From an uncultured Pseudoalteromonas sp. (GTDB taxonomy: Bacteria > Pseudomonadota > Gammaproteobacteria > Enterobacterales > Alteromonadaceae), in NCBI GenBank assembly GCA_947493455.1, contig CANLRB010000002.1:62001-126000 (forward strand): 64,000 bases of DNA. Direction: 5' to 3'. The position numbers were made by a program, and so were the translations under genes. Below the pieces are notes generated by a model that saw only the letters and a program-made list of their open reading frames with translations, ran no database searches and was not told the DNA's origin. This document shows positions 9,644-20,016 of the stretch, piece after piece. Position 1 is the first letter of the stretch. Each line of letters begins with the position of its first letter.

Positions 9644-11905
9644 TTAGTTTTTAGGGACTCTAACAAAGGACCCGTTTTCTAATCGCCAGACACCCTGGTC
9701 AATAAAATATAAGTGTTCATCAAAACTATACAGTTGATGTGCAGAAGAGACTGAATTGGGCATTTGTGCTATCACTTGTGCTTTTAACGTTGTTAAATTT
9801 ACATGCCAAACGTCTCGGTTAGGTCTGTCATTGTCATAGGGAGTGACATACAACTCTTCGTTGTGAATAAAGGTTTTAATGGGTGAGTAAGTTGCTATAA
9901 ATGTGCTGTCCATTGCGATTGGTGCAAACTGTTTTGTGTCTTTATCTATCGCGATAAAATTCACTCTAACTAATGAACTTGATAGGTGTGACCTAATCAT
10001 TAAAATGAGGTGGCTAGGTAATTCAACAAATAATGCTGAGCAATTGACCTCACATTGAACCGTCTCGATAAGAGTTTCGTTTGGACTATTGTCGTCGGTT
10101 AAATAGATGCCAATTTCTTTTGAGTTGGTATTGTGTGCGAATAAAACTTCGTTTCCTAAGCTCGCAAATTGTGTTGAATTACCATTTGGTAAAAAAGGCG
10201 CGTATTGGTTATAGGTGCTTCCATCAGCGTTTGCTCGCCATAATTGCCATTTGAGAAACTCGCGGTAGGTGAAATAAAGTTGATCGCCAACTTGCTTAAT
10301 TCGCCCGGCATGAACGTAGTCTGGAGAGAATTCACCTGCTGGTAAATCGGTTAGTTTTTTGGTGCCTGCTATGGTGCCGTCGGTTTTATATAGTGCGCCG
10401 CTGCGCGCTCCTTCAGGCCCTGTTTGATCGACCCAATAAACAGTGTTATCGATGACTGTAACACTCTGGCCGAGCGTGTGGGTGCCTCTGGCTAGTTCAA
10501 TACGCTCTGATGGATTTGAAATAGGTACGCTGAATATTTTATGAGTATCATAAGTCGACCCCAGAGTGACAAAGATGAAACGGTCACCTGATACTGTCAA
10601 TAATTCATGGCGTAAATCGGACATAGTGCCACCGTAACTATTTAATAAATATTGCGACAGAGATGGACTCTCTTCATTGAGTAACCATAAATCGGTTGTT
10701 GCATAATTATTACCATATTCATACGAATAGCGACCGGCGAGTAAATGTTCCCCTGTAACTTTTGCATAGGCAAAACCTTGATAATAGTTTTCTCGTTCAT
10801 CCGGTAACGACTGGCTTGTCATAATATGTTTAAGTTGATTTGTTCCAGTCGTAAGTGCCCATATATCACTTTCGGTTTTTAGGTAGAGTTGATTAGATTT
10901 TTCACCTGCAAGATATGTTTGTTGTGCGATAAATTGCGCTGAAGAAGTAGTCGCACTAAACTCAAAGGTGACCGTTCCGATTGTTAATATCGCTGTTGAT
11001 GTGGTGTTATGGCTACCGCTGGTAATGAGTTCGACAGTGACGGTATCGTTGTTATTAATGGTCTTTGGTTTGTTATCAAAAGCACCGCCATTGATACCAA
11101 AACGGCCGTTTTCGATACTGATGGGGGCGGTATCGGTGATCCCCGTTATAACATGAGATTGCGACTGAACGGCGCTATTTCGCGGCTGGTCAGTAAGGTG
11201 TTCAAAGGTGATTGGATTTGGCTCTAAATCCTGCGCAAGGGTTGTCACGTTAAATGTGGCGTTGGCACTGCCGATTGTTAAAGTTGTGCTGGTTTGGCTA
11301 CTAAATTGTGGCGATGAGGTGAGTCTGACTGTGACCGTTTGGTTGTTATTAATCACCCCATTTTGGCTTGTAAAACCGTTTGAATTAATTTGATATTCTC
11401 CACTGGTGATACTGATCGGCGTTTGATCTGTGATACCTGTAATGGTGACTTGTTGCGACTCAACGACTTGCTCTAGCATTTGCTCTGTTGCAGCTGCAAA
11501 AGTGATTGGATCTGGTTCTATATCTTGTGCAAGGGTTGTAATTGAAAACACAACTGTGGCCGTGCCGATAGTCAGGGTTGCTTGCGTTTGCGCCTGAAAT
11601 TGCGCTGAGGAGGTTAATCTTACCGTGAGGGTTTGGTTGTTATTAATCACCCCGCTTTGGCTAGTAAAACCATTTGAATTAATTTGGTATTCACCATTGG
11701 TAATACTAATTGGTGTGTTATCTGAAATGCCAGTGATAGTCACGCTATTTGAGTTCACTTGACTATTTTGCGGCGCATCGTTGACGGCATTAAAGCTTAT
11801 TGCATCAGGCGTATGGTCAGACCCACTATTACTCGACCCGCCACATGCAGTTAACACTATCAGTGAGAGGGCGGTTAATTGGGTTCGTAATCGACTCTTT
11901 ATCAT
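9644..11905 (-). CDS. Outer-membrane lipoprotein with three Ig-like repeats and ELWxxDGT-like region (paralogue 2)
   Basis: A 753-residue relative of the genes on either side. The signal peptide and lipobox (LTACGGSS) match paralogue 1 nearly exactly. Three repeats follow in about residues 30-130, 131-230 and 231-330. Repeats 1 and 3 closely match the two repeats of paralogue 1, while the middle one is more divergent. The C-terminal 420 residues have the same layout (AGEKSNQLYLKTESDIWAL, LYKTDGTIAGTKKLTDLP, LWRANADGS) but differ clearly in sequence from paralogues 1 and 3. Function unknown. No terminator is evident before paralogue 1, so the array may be co-transcribed. Confidence 0.85.
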   Translation of the reverse strand: MIKSRLRTQLTALSLIVLTACGGSSNSGSDHTPDAISFNAVNDAPQNSQVNSNSVTITGISDNTPISITNGEYQINSNGFTSQSGVINNNQTLTVRLTSSAQFQAQTQATLTIGTATVVFSITTLAQDIEPDPITFAAATEQMLEQVVESQQVTITGITDQTPISITSGEYQINSNGFTSQNGVINNNQTVTVRLTSSPQFSSQTSTTLTIGSANATFNVTTLAQDLEPNPITFEHLTDQPRNSAVQSQSHVITGITDTAPISIENGRFGINGGAFDNKPKTINNNDTVTVELITSGSHNTTSTAILTIGTVTFEFSATTSSAQFIAQQTYLAGEKSNQLYLKTESDIWALTTGTNQLKHIMTSQSLPDERENYYQGFAYAKVTGEHLLAGRYSYEYGNNYATTDLWLLNEESPSLSQYLLNSYGGTMSDLRHELLTVSGDRFIFVTLGSTYDTHKIFSVPISNPSERIELARGTHTLGQSVTVIDNTVYWVDQTGPEGARSGALYKTDGTIAGTKKLTDLPAGEFSPDYVHAGRIKQVGDQLYFTYREFLKWQLWRANADGSTYNQYAPFLPNGNSTQFASLGNEVLFAHNTNSKEIGIYLTDDNSPNETLIETVQCEVNCSALFVELPSHLILMIRSHLSSSLVRVNFIAIDKDTKQFAPIAMDSTFIATYSPIKTFIHNEELYVTPYDNDRPNRDVWHVNLTTLKAQVIAQMPNSVSSAHQLYSFDEHLYFIDQGVWRLENGSFVRVPKN

Positions 11906-11989
11906 CTTCGCTTTCCTTGATTTCGAGTTACTTTTTATATTGGGGTAATAAATAGACGAGGGCGGCGCGTTTGCCCTCGTGGACTATCG

Positions 11990-13375
11990 TCAGTTTGCAG
12001 CGACTTTTACAAAGGTGCCGCTTTCTAATCGCCAGACACCTTTTTCAATTAAGTATAAGTCATCATTAAACGGGTACAGTTCATGCCAGTATGATACTGA
12101 TTCGGGCCATTGACCGATAATAGAGGCAACTGAGTTAGTTGCATCAATATGCCAAATGTCGCGTGAATTTTCTTCGAAAGTTAGGTAAAGCTTTCCGTTA
12201 TGTGTATGGTAAATGATGCGGGAATCAGGGACAATAAATTCAGTGCTCATTAAAATTTCACTAAGCTGGCCGCTATCTTTATTTAGAGATAAAAATTGAT
12301 AATTATCGGGGCCATCCGAAACGCGGTTTCTGAATTCATAGATAATATGATCGTTAAGTTCAAAGACAGATAGATTATAACATTCTGAACTACACACATA
12401 GGAGCCTAGCAAGGTTGCATTGGCGACACCAGGTTGTCTTATATAAAAGTTAAAGGTGCGTTCATCGTCTTCTATGTCAAGATACGCAACGCCATGTGGC
12501 AGAGCCCTTAAAGCAATAGCCTGTTCATTATACTCGATATAATTGCTGCCATCATCACTGGCCTGCCACAGTGTCCAACCTCTTTGAAAACTTGTTCCAA
12601 TATCCTTTGTATATTTAAAAAATAATTGATCATCGATTTTATTAATGGGTCCGAATTCGGCTATTCCGTCGAGGTTATTGTCGTGATAAATCACAGGTAA
12701 TTCGATTAATTTTTGTGTTCCCTCCGGTGTTCCATCGCTTTTAGTGACATAAGCAATGTTCGAGCCAGATTCATCTTCGTATGTGGTGCCCCAGTATAAT
12801 GCATCACCGTACACTGAAAAGCCGCCTTCTCCAGAACCAAGCCCATTAACTTCGGACGGAGCCGAGACTGGGGAGCTGGATAATTCTGGAGAAAATATCG
12901 TCCCGCTGTAATGTTTTTTGAAAATGAAACGGTCATTTATCTTTGTAAAAGGCCTAATGCGATAATCCTGATCATGGGTGTCGCCACTACTCAATACATA
13001 CTGTGATTGCAAAGGGGTGTTTTCATTAATCAGCCAGAGCTTTAAATCATACTTTTGGAAATTGCGCTGAACAAAGAGATGCTCATCAATGAGTTTTGCG
13101 TATGAAAACCCTTGATAGTCGTATGTTCCCTCATCTTTGAGTTGCCGACTACTTAATTTATGAGTGATTTTATTTGCGCCGCTCTCAAGTGTCCAAATAT
13201 CATTTTCAGTATAAAGGTACAGTGTGTTGTTCTTTTCGCCAGCAATTGAGACTCGGCCTGTAAATTCAGGCGGTGGTATAAGCTCTTCATCTGGTCCTGA
13301 GTCAGATGAGCCGCCACATGCTGTTAATAATATCAATGAGAGTGCAGTTAATTGCGTTCGCAGTAGACTTGTCAT
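11990..13375 (-). CDS. Outer-membrane lipoprotein, short form without Ig-like repeats (paralogue 3)
   Basis: A 461-residue protein. The lipobox LTACGGSS is followed by a short acidic/proline linker (about residues 26-40) and then directly by the beta-rich ELWxxDGT-like region, almost identical to that of paralogue 1 (YVTKSDGTPEGTQKL, LWQASDDGSNYIEYN). It therefore looks like the propeller part alone, tethered to the membrane. It is the first gene of the array in the direction of transcription. Function unknown. Confidence 0.85.
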   Translation of the reverse strand: MTSLLRTQLTALSLILLTACGGSSDSGPDEELIPPPEFTGRVSIAGEKNNTLYLYTENDIWTLESGANKITHKLSSRQLKDEGTYDYQGFSYAKLIDEHLFVQRNFQKYDLKLWLINENTPLQSQYVLSSGDTHDQDYRIRPFTKINDRFIFKKHYSGTIFSPELSSSPVSAPSEVNGLGSGEGGFSVYGDALYWGTTYEDESGSNIAYVTKSDGTPEGTQKLIELPVIYHDNNLDGIAEFGPINKIDDQLFFKYTKDIGTSFQRGWTLWQASDDGSNYIEYNEQAIALRALPHGVAYLDIEDDERTFNFYIRQPGVANATLLGSYVCSSECYNLSVFELNDHIIYEFRNRVSDGPDNYQFLSLNKDSGQLSEILMSTEFIVPDSRIIYHTHNGKLYLTFEENSRDIWHIDATNSVASIIGQWPESVSYWHELYPFNDDLYLIEKGVWRLESGTFVKVAAN

Positions 13376-13479
13376 TACAACCTTCCCTGAGTACTGTGGT
13401 TAAAAAATTATTCTGTAATTTATGCGTTTAACAAAACGTTATATGTTATACCAATGATTGAATAGCATTAAAATAAAAA

Positions 13480-13499
13480 AGCGCCAAATGGCGCTTTTT
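13480..13499. terminator. Bidirectional terminator after metK
   Basis: The stem AGCGCC/GGCGCT (13480-13485 with 13490-13495, loop AAAT) is flanked by A-rich sequence on the left and TTTT on the right, so it can work in both directions. It lies 18 bp after the metK stop codon. Confidence 0.85.
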
Positions 13500-13517
13500 G
13501 TATTAAAAATGATTACC

Positions 13518-14705
13518 TTACAGACCAGCTGCTGCTTTTAACGCTTCTGCTTTATCGGTTTTTTCCCAGCTAAATGCTGTAAACGTATCATCCCCGACTG
13601 TCATTTCAAAAGGTTCGCGACCAAAGTGACCGTAGGCTGCTGTTTGCTGGTACATCGGGTGCAGCAAATCAAGCATTTTGGTAATGCCATAAGGACGTAA
13701 ATCAAAATGCTCGCGTACTAATTCAACAAGTTTTTCTTCAGACACTTTACCTGTGCCAAATGTATCAATCGTGATTGACGTTGGCTCAGCAACACCGATT
13801 GCATATGACACTTGGATTTCGCATTTGTCGGCAAGACCTGCAGCAACGATATTTTTTGCTACATAGCGACCTGCATACGCGGCAGAGCGGTCAACTTTTG
13901 ATGGATCTTTACCAGAGAAAGCACCACCACCGTGACGCGCCATACCACCGTAGGTATCAACAATGATTTTACGACCAGTTAAGCCGCAGTCGCCTACTGG
14001 GCCACCAATCACAAAGCGACCTGTTGGGTTGATAAAGTATTTTGTGTCTTCTGTCAGTAATTCTGCAGGTAGCGTATGCTTAATGATGTTTTCCATAACC
14101 GCATCAACTAAATCTTCTTGTTTTATATCAGGGTTATGTTGGGTTGATAGTACAACTGCATCAATTGCTACTGGTTTGCCATCTTCATAGACGAAGGTAA
14201 CTTGCGATTTCGCATCAGGACGTAACCACGGCAAGATCCCTGATTTACGTGCTTCAGCTTGACGCTCAACCAATAAGTGTGAGTAGTATAAAGGCGCAGG
14301 CATTAATGTTGGCGTTTCATTAGTGGCATAACCAAACATAAGACCTTGGTCGCCAGCACCTTGTTCTTCAGGCTTTGAACGATCAACACCTTGTGCAATT
14401 TCCGGAGATTGCTGACCAATTAGGTTCATAATGCCGCAAGTATCACCGTCGAAACCAACATCTGACGAAGTATAACCAATGTCTGTGATGACTTTACGCG
14501 TCAGTGATTCTAAATCAACCCATGCGTTTGTTGTTACTTCACCTGAAATAATCGCAACACCTGTTTTAACCATCGTTTCACACGCAACGCGCGCATGCTT
14601 ATCGTGTGCGATAATAGCGTCTAATACTGCATCAGAAATTTGGTCCGCGATTTTATCCGGATGCCCTTCAGAAACTGATTCAGAAGTAAAAAAATGTCTT
14701 GCCAT
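13518..14705 (-). CDS. metK: S-adenosylmethionine synthetase
   Basis: Makes S-adenosylmethionine from methionine and ATP in the cytoplasm. Family signatures are intact: [13 protein letters not shown] at the N-terminus, [12 protein letters not shown] near residue 113 and [17 protein letters not shown] near residue 255. The ATG at 14705 gives [10 protein letters not shown], as in the family, and 395 residues. An in-frame GTG five codons upstream is not needed. A perfect MetJ-type 8-mer lies about 115 bp upstream, in the region shared with the divergent transketolase gene. Confidence 0.97.
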   Translation of the reverse strand: MARHFFTSESVSEGHPDKIADQISDAVLDAIIAHDKHARVACETMVKTGVAIISGEVTTNAWVDLESLTRKVITDIGYTSSDVGFDGDTCGIMNLIGQQSPEIAQGVDRSKPEEQGAGDQGLMFGYATNETPTLMPAPLYYSHLLVERQAEARKSGILPWLRPDAKSQVTFVYEDGKPVAIDAVVLSTQHNPDIKQEDLVDAVMENIIKHTLPAELLTEDTKYFINPTGRFVIGGPVGDCGLTGRKIIVDTYGGMARHGGGAFSGKDPSKVDRSAAYAGRYVAKNIVAAGLADKCEIQVSYAIGVAEPTSITIDTFGTGKVSEEKLVELVREHFDLRPYGITKMLDLLHPMYQQTAAYGHFGREPFEMTVGDDTFTAFSWEKTDKAEALKAAAGL

Positions 14706-14812
14706 AGTATCTCTACTCACTCACAAAAAAATTGCGCGGTGTTAACTAATTCTTTTCGCGCTTAAAAATGGTTGCGTATTGTATCCAAAACAAGTTCCTT
14801 TGCATAGTTTTT

Positions 14813-14828
14813 TTACGCCTAGACGTCT
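14813..14828. promoter_or_regulatory. Candidate MetJ operator upstream of metK
   Basis: AGACGTCT at 14821-14828 is a perfect match to the MET-box 8-mer. The adjoining 8-mer at 14813-14820 (TTACGCCT) matches at 5 of 8 positions, giving a two-box array. metK is a classic MetJ target in E. coli. The link here is inferred from position and sequence; metJ itself is not in the window. Confidence 0.55.
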
Positions 14829-14975
14829 ATAGCGATAAAATTGCAATGACTTATTAATAAAAAATACACAAAGAAATTAGATTATAGATGGTTTTTCATT
14901 GCTCCAACACGTTTAATAAGTGAGAATAAGCGCTCACTCTATGACAGCAATCTAATAAATGAGGTAGGAAAGTCC

Positions 14976-16967
14976 ATGCCGTCACGCAAACAACTTGCCA
15001 ATGCTATTCGCGTTCTATCAATGGACGCAGTTCAACAGGCTAAATCGGGTCACCCGGGTGCACCTATGGGAATGGCTGATATCGCCGAAGTGTTATGGCG
15101 CGATTATTTAAATCATAACCCTGCAAATCCAGACTGGGCAGATCGCGACCGATTTATCTTGTCAAACGGTCATGGCTCGATGCTTATTTATTCATTGCTG
15201 CATTTATCAGGGTATGAATTACCGCTGGAAGAAATTAAAAACTTCCGTCAAATGCACTCAAAAACACCAGGTCACCCAGAGTATGGTTATGCTCCGGGTG
15301 TTGAAACAACAACAGGTCCTTTAGGTCAAGGTATTACTAATGCGGTAGGTATGGCGATTGCTGAAAAAGCACTTGCGGCACAATTTAACCGCGATGGCCA
15401 TGACATTGTTGATCATTACACATACACGTTTATGGGCGATGGCTGCTTGATGGAAGGTATTTCTCATGAAGCATGTTCACTAGCAGGTACGTTAGGCTTA
15501 GGTAAGCTGATCACGTTTTGGGATGATAATGGCATTTCAATCGATGGTGAAGTTGAAGGTTGGTTTACTGACGACACGGCAGCACGATTTGAATCGTATG
15601 GCTGGCATGTAATTCGCCATGTCGATGGTCATGATAGTGATGCAATCCGTGTTGCCATTGATGAAGCGCGTGCTGAAAAAAACAAGCCGACATTAATTTG
15701 TTGTAAAACAGTTATCGGTTACGGTTCACCAAATAAATCTGGCAGCCACGATTGTCACGGTGCACCATTAGGTGATGCTGAAATTGCAGCTGCGCGTGAG
15801 TTTTTAAATTGGGATCACGGTCCATTTGAAATTCCAGAAGATATTTATGCAGACTGGAATGCAGTTGAAGCAGGTACTGCGAAAGAAAACGCATGGGCAG
15901 ATAAGTTTGCAGCCTATAAAACGGCACACCCAGAACTCGCTGCTGAATTTGAACGTCGTCAAAGCGGTGATTTACCGGCTGATTGGGCTGAAAAATCACA
16001 AGCCTATATTGAGCAGTTACAAGCAAACCCAGAAAACCCTGCAACTCGTAAAGCGTCGCAAAATGCATTAAATGCATTTGGCCCTATGCTGCCAGAATTT
16101 ATGGGTGGCTCAGCTGACTTAGCGGGCTCAAACTTAACGTTATGGGATGGTTCAAAAGGCCTAACGGCTGAGGATGCGTCAGGTAATTACGTATTTTATG
16201 GTGTGCGTGAATTCGGTATGTCAGCGATTATGAACGGGATTGCACTGCATAAAGGATTTATTCCTTATGGCGCAACATTCTTAATGTTTATGGAATACGC
16301 ACGTAATGCTGTTCGTATGGCTGCATTAATGAAGCAACCGTCGATTTTTGTTTATACGCATGATTCAATTGGTTTAGGTGAAGACGGTCCAACTCACCAA
16401 CCCGTCGAACAAATTGCGAGCTTACGCTTGACGCCAAACCTAGTTAACTGGCGTCCTTGTGACCAAGTAGAGTCGGCGATTGCGTGGCAAGATGCGATTG
16501 AACGTAAAGATGGTCCTACGAGTCTTATTTTTACTCGTCAAGGTTTACAACAGCAAGCACGCGATGCTGAGCAGTTAGCCAATGTTCGTAATGGTGGTTA
16601 TGTACTAAGCTGCGACCAAAACCCTGAAATAATTTTAATTGCGACGGGTTCTGAAGTGCAACTGGCGATGGAAGCTGCAGCAGAATTACGCACACAAGGT
16701 AAAAAGGTACGTGTAGTATCAATGCCATCAACTGATTTGTTTGATGCACAAGATGCAGCTTATAAAGAAGCTGTATTACCAAGTTCTGTAACACGTCGCG
16801 TTGCTGTTGAAGCGGGTATCGCAGACTACTGGTATAAATATGTTGGCTTAAATGGTGCAGTAGTCGGAATGGAAACATTCGGTGAATCCGCGCCAGCAGG
16901 TGAACTATTCAAACACTTTGGCTTTACGGTTGAAAATGTTGTTGCGAAGGCAAATGAATTAGCATAA
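14976..16967 (+). CDS. tkt: Transketolase
   Basis: A thiamine-diphosphate enzyme of the non-oxidative pentose phosphate pathway that moves two-carbon units between sugar phosphates. The 663-residue protein has [10 protein letters not shown] near residue 26, the ThDP-binding [13 protein letters not shown] near residue 155 and [15 protein letters not shown] near residue 463. The start ATG follows GAGGTAGGAAA. Being close to epd, pgk and fba, it keeps the E. coli tktA-epd-pgk-fbaA neighbourhood. A terminator follows, so it is probably transcribed alone. Confidence 0.97.
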   Translation: MPSRKQLANAIRVLSMDAVQQAKSGHPGAPMGMADIAEVLWRDYLNHNPANPDWADRDRFILSNGHGSMLIYSLLHLSGYELPLEEIKNFRQMHSKTPGHPEYGYAPGVETTTGPLGQGITNAVGMAIAEKALAAQFNRDGHDIVDHYTYTFMGDGCLMEGISHEACSLAGTLGLGKLITFWDDNGISIDGEVEGWFTDDTAARFESYGWHVIRHVDGHDSDAIRVAIDEARAEKNKPTLICCKTVIGYGSPNKSGSHDCHGAPLGDAEIAAAREFLNWDHGPFEIPEDIYADWNAVEAGTAKENAWADKFAAYKTAHPELAAEFERRQSGDLPADWAEKSQAYIEQLQANPENPATRKASQNALNAFGPMLPEFMGGSADLAGSNLTLWDGSKGLTAEDASGNYVFYGVREFGMSAIMNGIALHKGFIPYGATFLMFMEYARNAVRMAALMKQPSIFVYTHDSIGLGEDGPTHQPVEQIASLRLTPNLVNWRPCDQVESAIAWQDAIERKDGPTSLIFTRQGLQQQARDAEQLANVRNGGYVLSCDQNPEIILIATGSEVQLAMEAAAELRTQGKKVRVVSMPSTDLFDAQDAAYKEAVLPSSVTRRVAVEAGIADYWYKYVGLNGAVVGMETFGESAPAGELFKHFGFTVENVVAKANELA

Positions 16968-16982
16968 TTGCTGAGTTCAACT

Positions 16983-17012
16983 AAAAAAAGCACCTTTAAA
17001 GGTGCTTTTTTT
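16983..17012 (+). terminator. Rho-independent terminator of tkt
   Basis: The stem AGCACCTTT/AAAGGTGCT near 16989-17006 is followed by a run of seven T. It starts about 20 bp after the tkt stop. Confidence 0.88.
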
Positions 17013-17127
17013 GTTTTAGATCAAGTTTAAATTACCTACATATAGATACCTCTAATATTCTGATTTAGATCAAAGAATAGAGTTCTAATTGCTTGTTACG
17101 CTTATGCTTTCTATGAATAACTAGGCA

Positions 17128-17775
17128 ATGGAAATGACAGCAAATCAATCGAATTCTCTTCACCCTGAAAAAGTCTGTGGCCAAGCAACACCGACAGAAG
17201 CATCAGTTACTTCATTTAAACAGCGAGCGCATGAACGTGCATTAACCGAGCAACTGATCCAGCAAAAAGAATTATTGATAGAGAAACAACAGCAGCTCGA
17301 CGAATTACAGAACGAGCACCAATTGATTATGCAGCATGTAAAAATTATCGAAACAGAATGGGAAAATTCGAATAACATGCTAGAGCAGTTGATGTTGCAA
17401 TTGGCGGATGCCAAAAAAGCACCAAGCGAAGAGTTAAAACAACAACTTGCTGACTTTAAACAGCAGGTTGAAGAGGCGCAAACTAGTAAATCGGTATTAA
17501 AGCATCACTGTCGTCAGTTGAATGATCGCAATGAAGAACTCAATGATCTATTGCGCCAATCATCAACTGCGGTTGATGAACTCGAAATTAAAGTCAATCA
17601 ACAAAGCGATGCAATCAACGAGTTGCGTAATGAAAATGTCAGTTTGAAGCAAAAGAACATTGTTCTAAATGAAAGCGTTAAGCGCCAAGAAAAACAATTG
17701 CATGAACTACAACTCGGCTACTACACGGATGTTATTAATAAAGACAAGCGTATTTCACGTAATTTGCCGCGTTAA
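17128..17775 (+). CDS. Coiled-coil protein of unknown function
   Basis: I do not recognise the family. The 215-residue protein is almost entirely predicted coiled coil (about residues 28-205): it is rich in Q, E, L and K with heptad spacing, and there are few aromatics or glycines. No signal peptide or membrane helix is visible, so it is probably cytoplasmic. The ATG at 17128 is followed by a second ATG two codons later; either could start it. Terminators on both sides make it a single-gene unit. Confidence 0.7.
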   Translation: MEMTANQSNSLHPEKVCGQATPTEASVTSFKQRAHERALTEQLIQQKELLIEKQQQLDELQNEHQLIMQHVKIIETEWENSNNMLEQLMLQLADAKKAPSEELKQQLADFKQQVEEAQTSKSVLKHHCRQLNDRNEELNDLLRQSSTAVDELEIKVNQQSDAINELRNENVSLKQKNIVLNESVKRQEKQLHELQLGYYTDVINKDKRISRNLPR

Positions 17776-17787
17776 CGAAGTTTGTGA

Positions 17788-17816
17788 ATGCCTTACCTAA
17801 GAGTAAGGCATTTTTG
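17788..17816 (+). terminator. Rho-independent terminator after the coiled-coil gene
   Basis: A perfect 9-bp stem (17788-17796 ATGCCTTAC with 17803-17811 GTAAGGCAT) is followed by TTTT. It lies 12 bp after the stop codon. Confidence 0.85.
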
Positions 17817-17902
17817 ACGTACTTTTTAATTTTATTGAGATGATCTTGCGCTACGGCGGTCTAGTATAGTTAACATACTGACTAAAAAAGAGATGACTGA
17901 GT

Positions 17903-18790
17903 TTGTTAAAGTACGTGCGTATTACTATCGTAGTTTTACTGTGTTATTTAATCCTTTTCAGCTACCAAGTGGCTGCTAAATCGAGCATTCGTTATGATAA
18001 TTTGTCGAGCTTAACTGAATCTCAGCAAATTAAAGTGAAAAACTGGGTTGAGTTTGGTGTTGCTGCGAGCAAAGCTAGCTTAGGTGAATTGCCGCAACCA
18101 TATATTCCATTTTATTTAAAACCACGTTATTTTGCCTTTGAGCCTGTGCCATGGGCCAGTGTAAAACGCGGCAATGTGAGCGGCATTGAACTGCATTTTG
18201 GCCGTTATGCTTCATTAAATGATCTCAAAGCCGATTGGACCTTGTACCATGAAATCGCACATTTGTATCACCCCTATTTTGACTATCGCGATTTTTGGTT
18301 AGCAGAAGGGTTTGCCTCCTATATGCAAAACGTCATTATGTTGCAAAATGGTGTTATCTCAAGGCAAGGATTCGTGCAGCGCTTGCTCGCAGGATTAGAG
18401 CGAGGCCAACTGAACACCCGAGCTCAGCCCGGCTCGCTGAGCGACGTAAGTGAAAATATGTGGCAACGGCGTGCATACCAACGTGTTTACTGGAGTGGTG
18501 CTGCTTTTTTTATCGAGGCCGATTATTTACTTCGAAAACAAAGAAAAGCGCCTTTAACGGCATTGATAAAAAATTATCAATCATGTTGTAAAGAGCAAGT
18601 TAATGGTGAAACGCAGCAAAGTGCAGCGCAATTTATAACGCATTTAGACAAGTTATCGCGCTCTCGTATTTTTAGCCAATTATATCGACAATACCAAAAT
18701 CGACGCGATTTTCCGCGTATTTCAAAACAACAAATTGAATTGATTGTGATGCCAAAAACATTTTCACAGGTGCTAATTGAGACTAGATAA
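17903..18790 (+). CDS. Secreted or membrane-anchored gluzincin-like metalloprotease
   Basis: A 295-residue protein with an N-terminal hydrophobic signal or anchor (residues 5-25, ending in VAA). The zinc site of M1-type gluzincins is visible: HEIAH near residue 116, then WLAEGFASYM with the third ligand glutamate about 19 residues later. It is far shorter than true M1 aminopeptidases and holds only a catalytic-domain-like core. The start is TTG at 17903 (or GTG at 17912), because no ATG is in frame before the signal sequence. It occupies the place between transketolase and epd that E. coli gives to the M48 protease LoiP, but it is a different family. Substrate unknown. Confidence 0.75.
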   Translation: MLKYVRITIVVLLCYLILFSYQVAAKSSIRYDNLSSLTESQQIKVKNWVEFGVAASKASLGELPQPYIPFYLKPRYFAFEPVPWASVKRGNVSGIELHFGRYASLNDLKADWTLYHEIAHLYHPYFDYRDFWLAEGFASYMQNVIMLQNGVISRQGFVQRLLAGLERGQLNTRAQPGSLSDVSENMWQRRAYQRVYWSGAAFFIEADYLLRKQRKAPLTALIKNYQSCCKEQVNGETQQSAAQFITHLDKLSRSRIFSQLYRQYQNRRDFPRISKQQIELIVMPKTFSQVLIETR

Positions 18791-18928
18791 ATCATCGTTA
18801 CATTACTTTTCCTAATTCATTAATAAGTTATTTTCACTATCACTTAGTGCGAGTTTCGATTACAATAGCGCCACTCACAAGCCACTATGTTGGCTATCTA
18901 TCTGCTCTCGCTAGGAACAAGACTGGTA

Positions 18929-19942
18929 ATGGCAATTAAGCTTGCAATTAATGGGTTTGGTCGAATTGGTCGCAATGTGTTGCGTGCACTATATGAATCA
19001 GGCCGTCACAGTGAATTTCAAGTCGTTGCAATTAATGAAACCGCAGAGCCTGAAGGTATTGCGCATTTATTAAAGTACGACACTTCTCATGGTCGTTTTG
19101 GCTTTCCCGTTTCACTTCAACAAGATAGTTTAAAAGTCGGCGATGACGTGATTCACCTTTTTGCTGAATCGGATCCCGCTGAATTACCTTGGCAAACACT
19201 TGAAGTCGATATTGTATTGGAGTGTACAGGGGTCTTTCATTCTCGTGCTGATGCCATGTGTCATATTAATGCAGGCGCGAATAAGGTCTTGTTTTCACAG
19301 CCTGCCGATCCCGACATGGATGCAACGATCATCTATGGCATTAATGATCATGAACTAACAGCAGATCATAGTATCGTCTCAAATGGCTCATGTACTACCA
19401 ATTGCATCGTTCCGGTTATTAAAGTGCTTGATGATGCTTTTGGCATTGAATCCGGCGCAATTACCACCATTCATGCGTCCATGCATGATCAACAGGTAAT
19501 TGATGCCTACCACAAAGATTTACGTCGTACACGTGCTGCAAGTCAATCAATTATTCCGGTTGATACAAAACTTGCCGCGGGTATTGAGCGCATTTTGCCC
19601 AAGTTTAAAGGGCGCTTTGAAGCGATAGCGGTACGTGTACCGACGATTAATGTTACGGCAATGGATTTGAGCGTAACGCTCAATAGTGACGTCACGATTG
19701 AACAAGTGAATACAGTGCTCGCACAATCACAGCGCCAACATTTAGATAATATAATTAGTTACACAGAAGAACCGTTAGTATCGGTTGATTTTAACCATGA
19801 TCCACATTCATCGATCATAGATGGGACACAAACCCGGGTTAGTCACAAACGTTTAGTCAAATTACTGGTGTGGTGTGATAACGAGTGGGGATTTGCCAAT
19901 CGTATGCTGGATACGGCAAGTGCACTCTTTCATGCCAAATAA
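18929..19942 (+). CDS. epd: D-erythrose-4-phosphate dehydrogenase
   Basis: Oxidises erythrose 4-phosphate to 4-phosphoerythronate with NAD+, the first step toward pyridoxal phosphate. The protein has the GAPDH fold: NGFGRIGR at the N-terminus and catalytic cysteine in NGSCTTNC. The stretch [19 protein letters not shown] and the order epd-pgk-fba separate Epd from ordinary GAPDH. The ATG at 18929 gives [11 protein letters not shown] and 337 residues, close to the E. coli length. The preceding AGGAA is 12 bp away. An upstream in-frame start at 18887 would add 14 unlikely residues. Confidence 0.93.
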   Translation: MAIKLAINGFGRIGRNVLRALYESGRHSEFQVVAINETAEPEGIAHLLKYDTSHGRFGFPVSLQQDSLKVGDDVIHLFAESDPAELPWQTLEVDIVLECTGVFHSRADAMCHINAGANKVLFSQPADPDMDATIIYGINDHELTADHSIVSNGSCTTNCIVPVIKVLDDAFGIESGAITTIHASMHDQQVIDAYHKDLRRTRAASQSIIPVDTKLAAGIERILPKFKGRFEAIAVRVPTINVTAMDLSVTLNSDVTIEQVNTVLAQSQRQHLDNIISYTEEPLVSVDFNHDPHSSIIDGTQTRVSHKRLVKLLVWCDNEWGFANRMLDTASALFHAK

Positions 19943-20016
19943 GAAACAACTTAATTAGCAATAAACTTCACCTTAGATATAGGGTGTTTAGGTAAGCCAA
20001 CTGTAAGGAGCAAGTA

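Noticed and set aside
7518-13375. Lipoprotein array as a transposon or integron cassette
   Set aside because: No recombinase, attachment site or flanking inverted repeat; ordinary tandem duplication explains it.
14706-14975. SAM riboswitch in the metK leader
   Set aside because: No SAM-I-like set of helices is visible, and the divergent region with a MetJ-type box explains control better.
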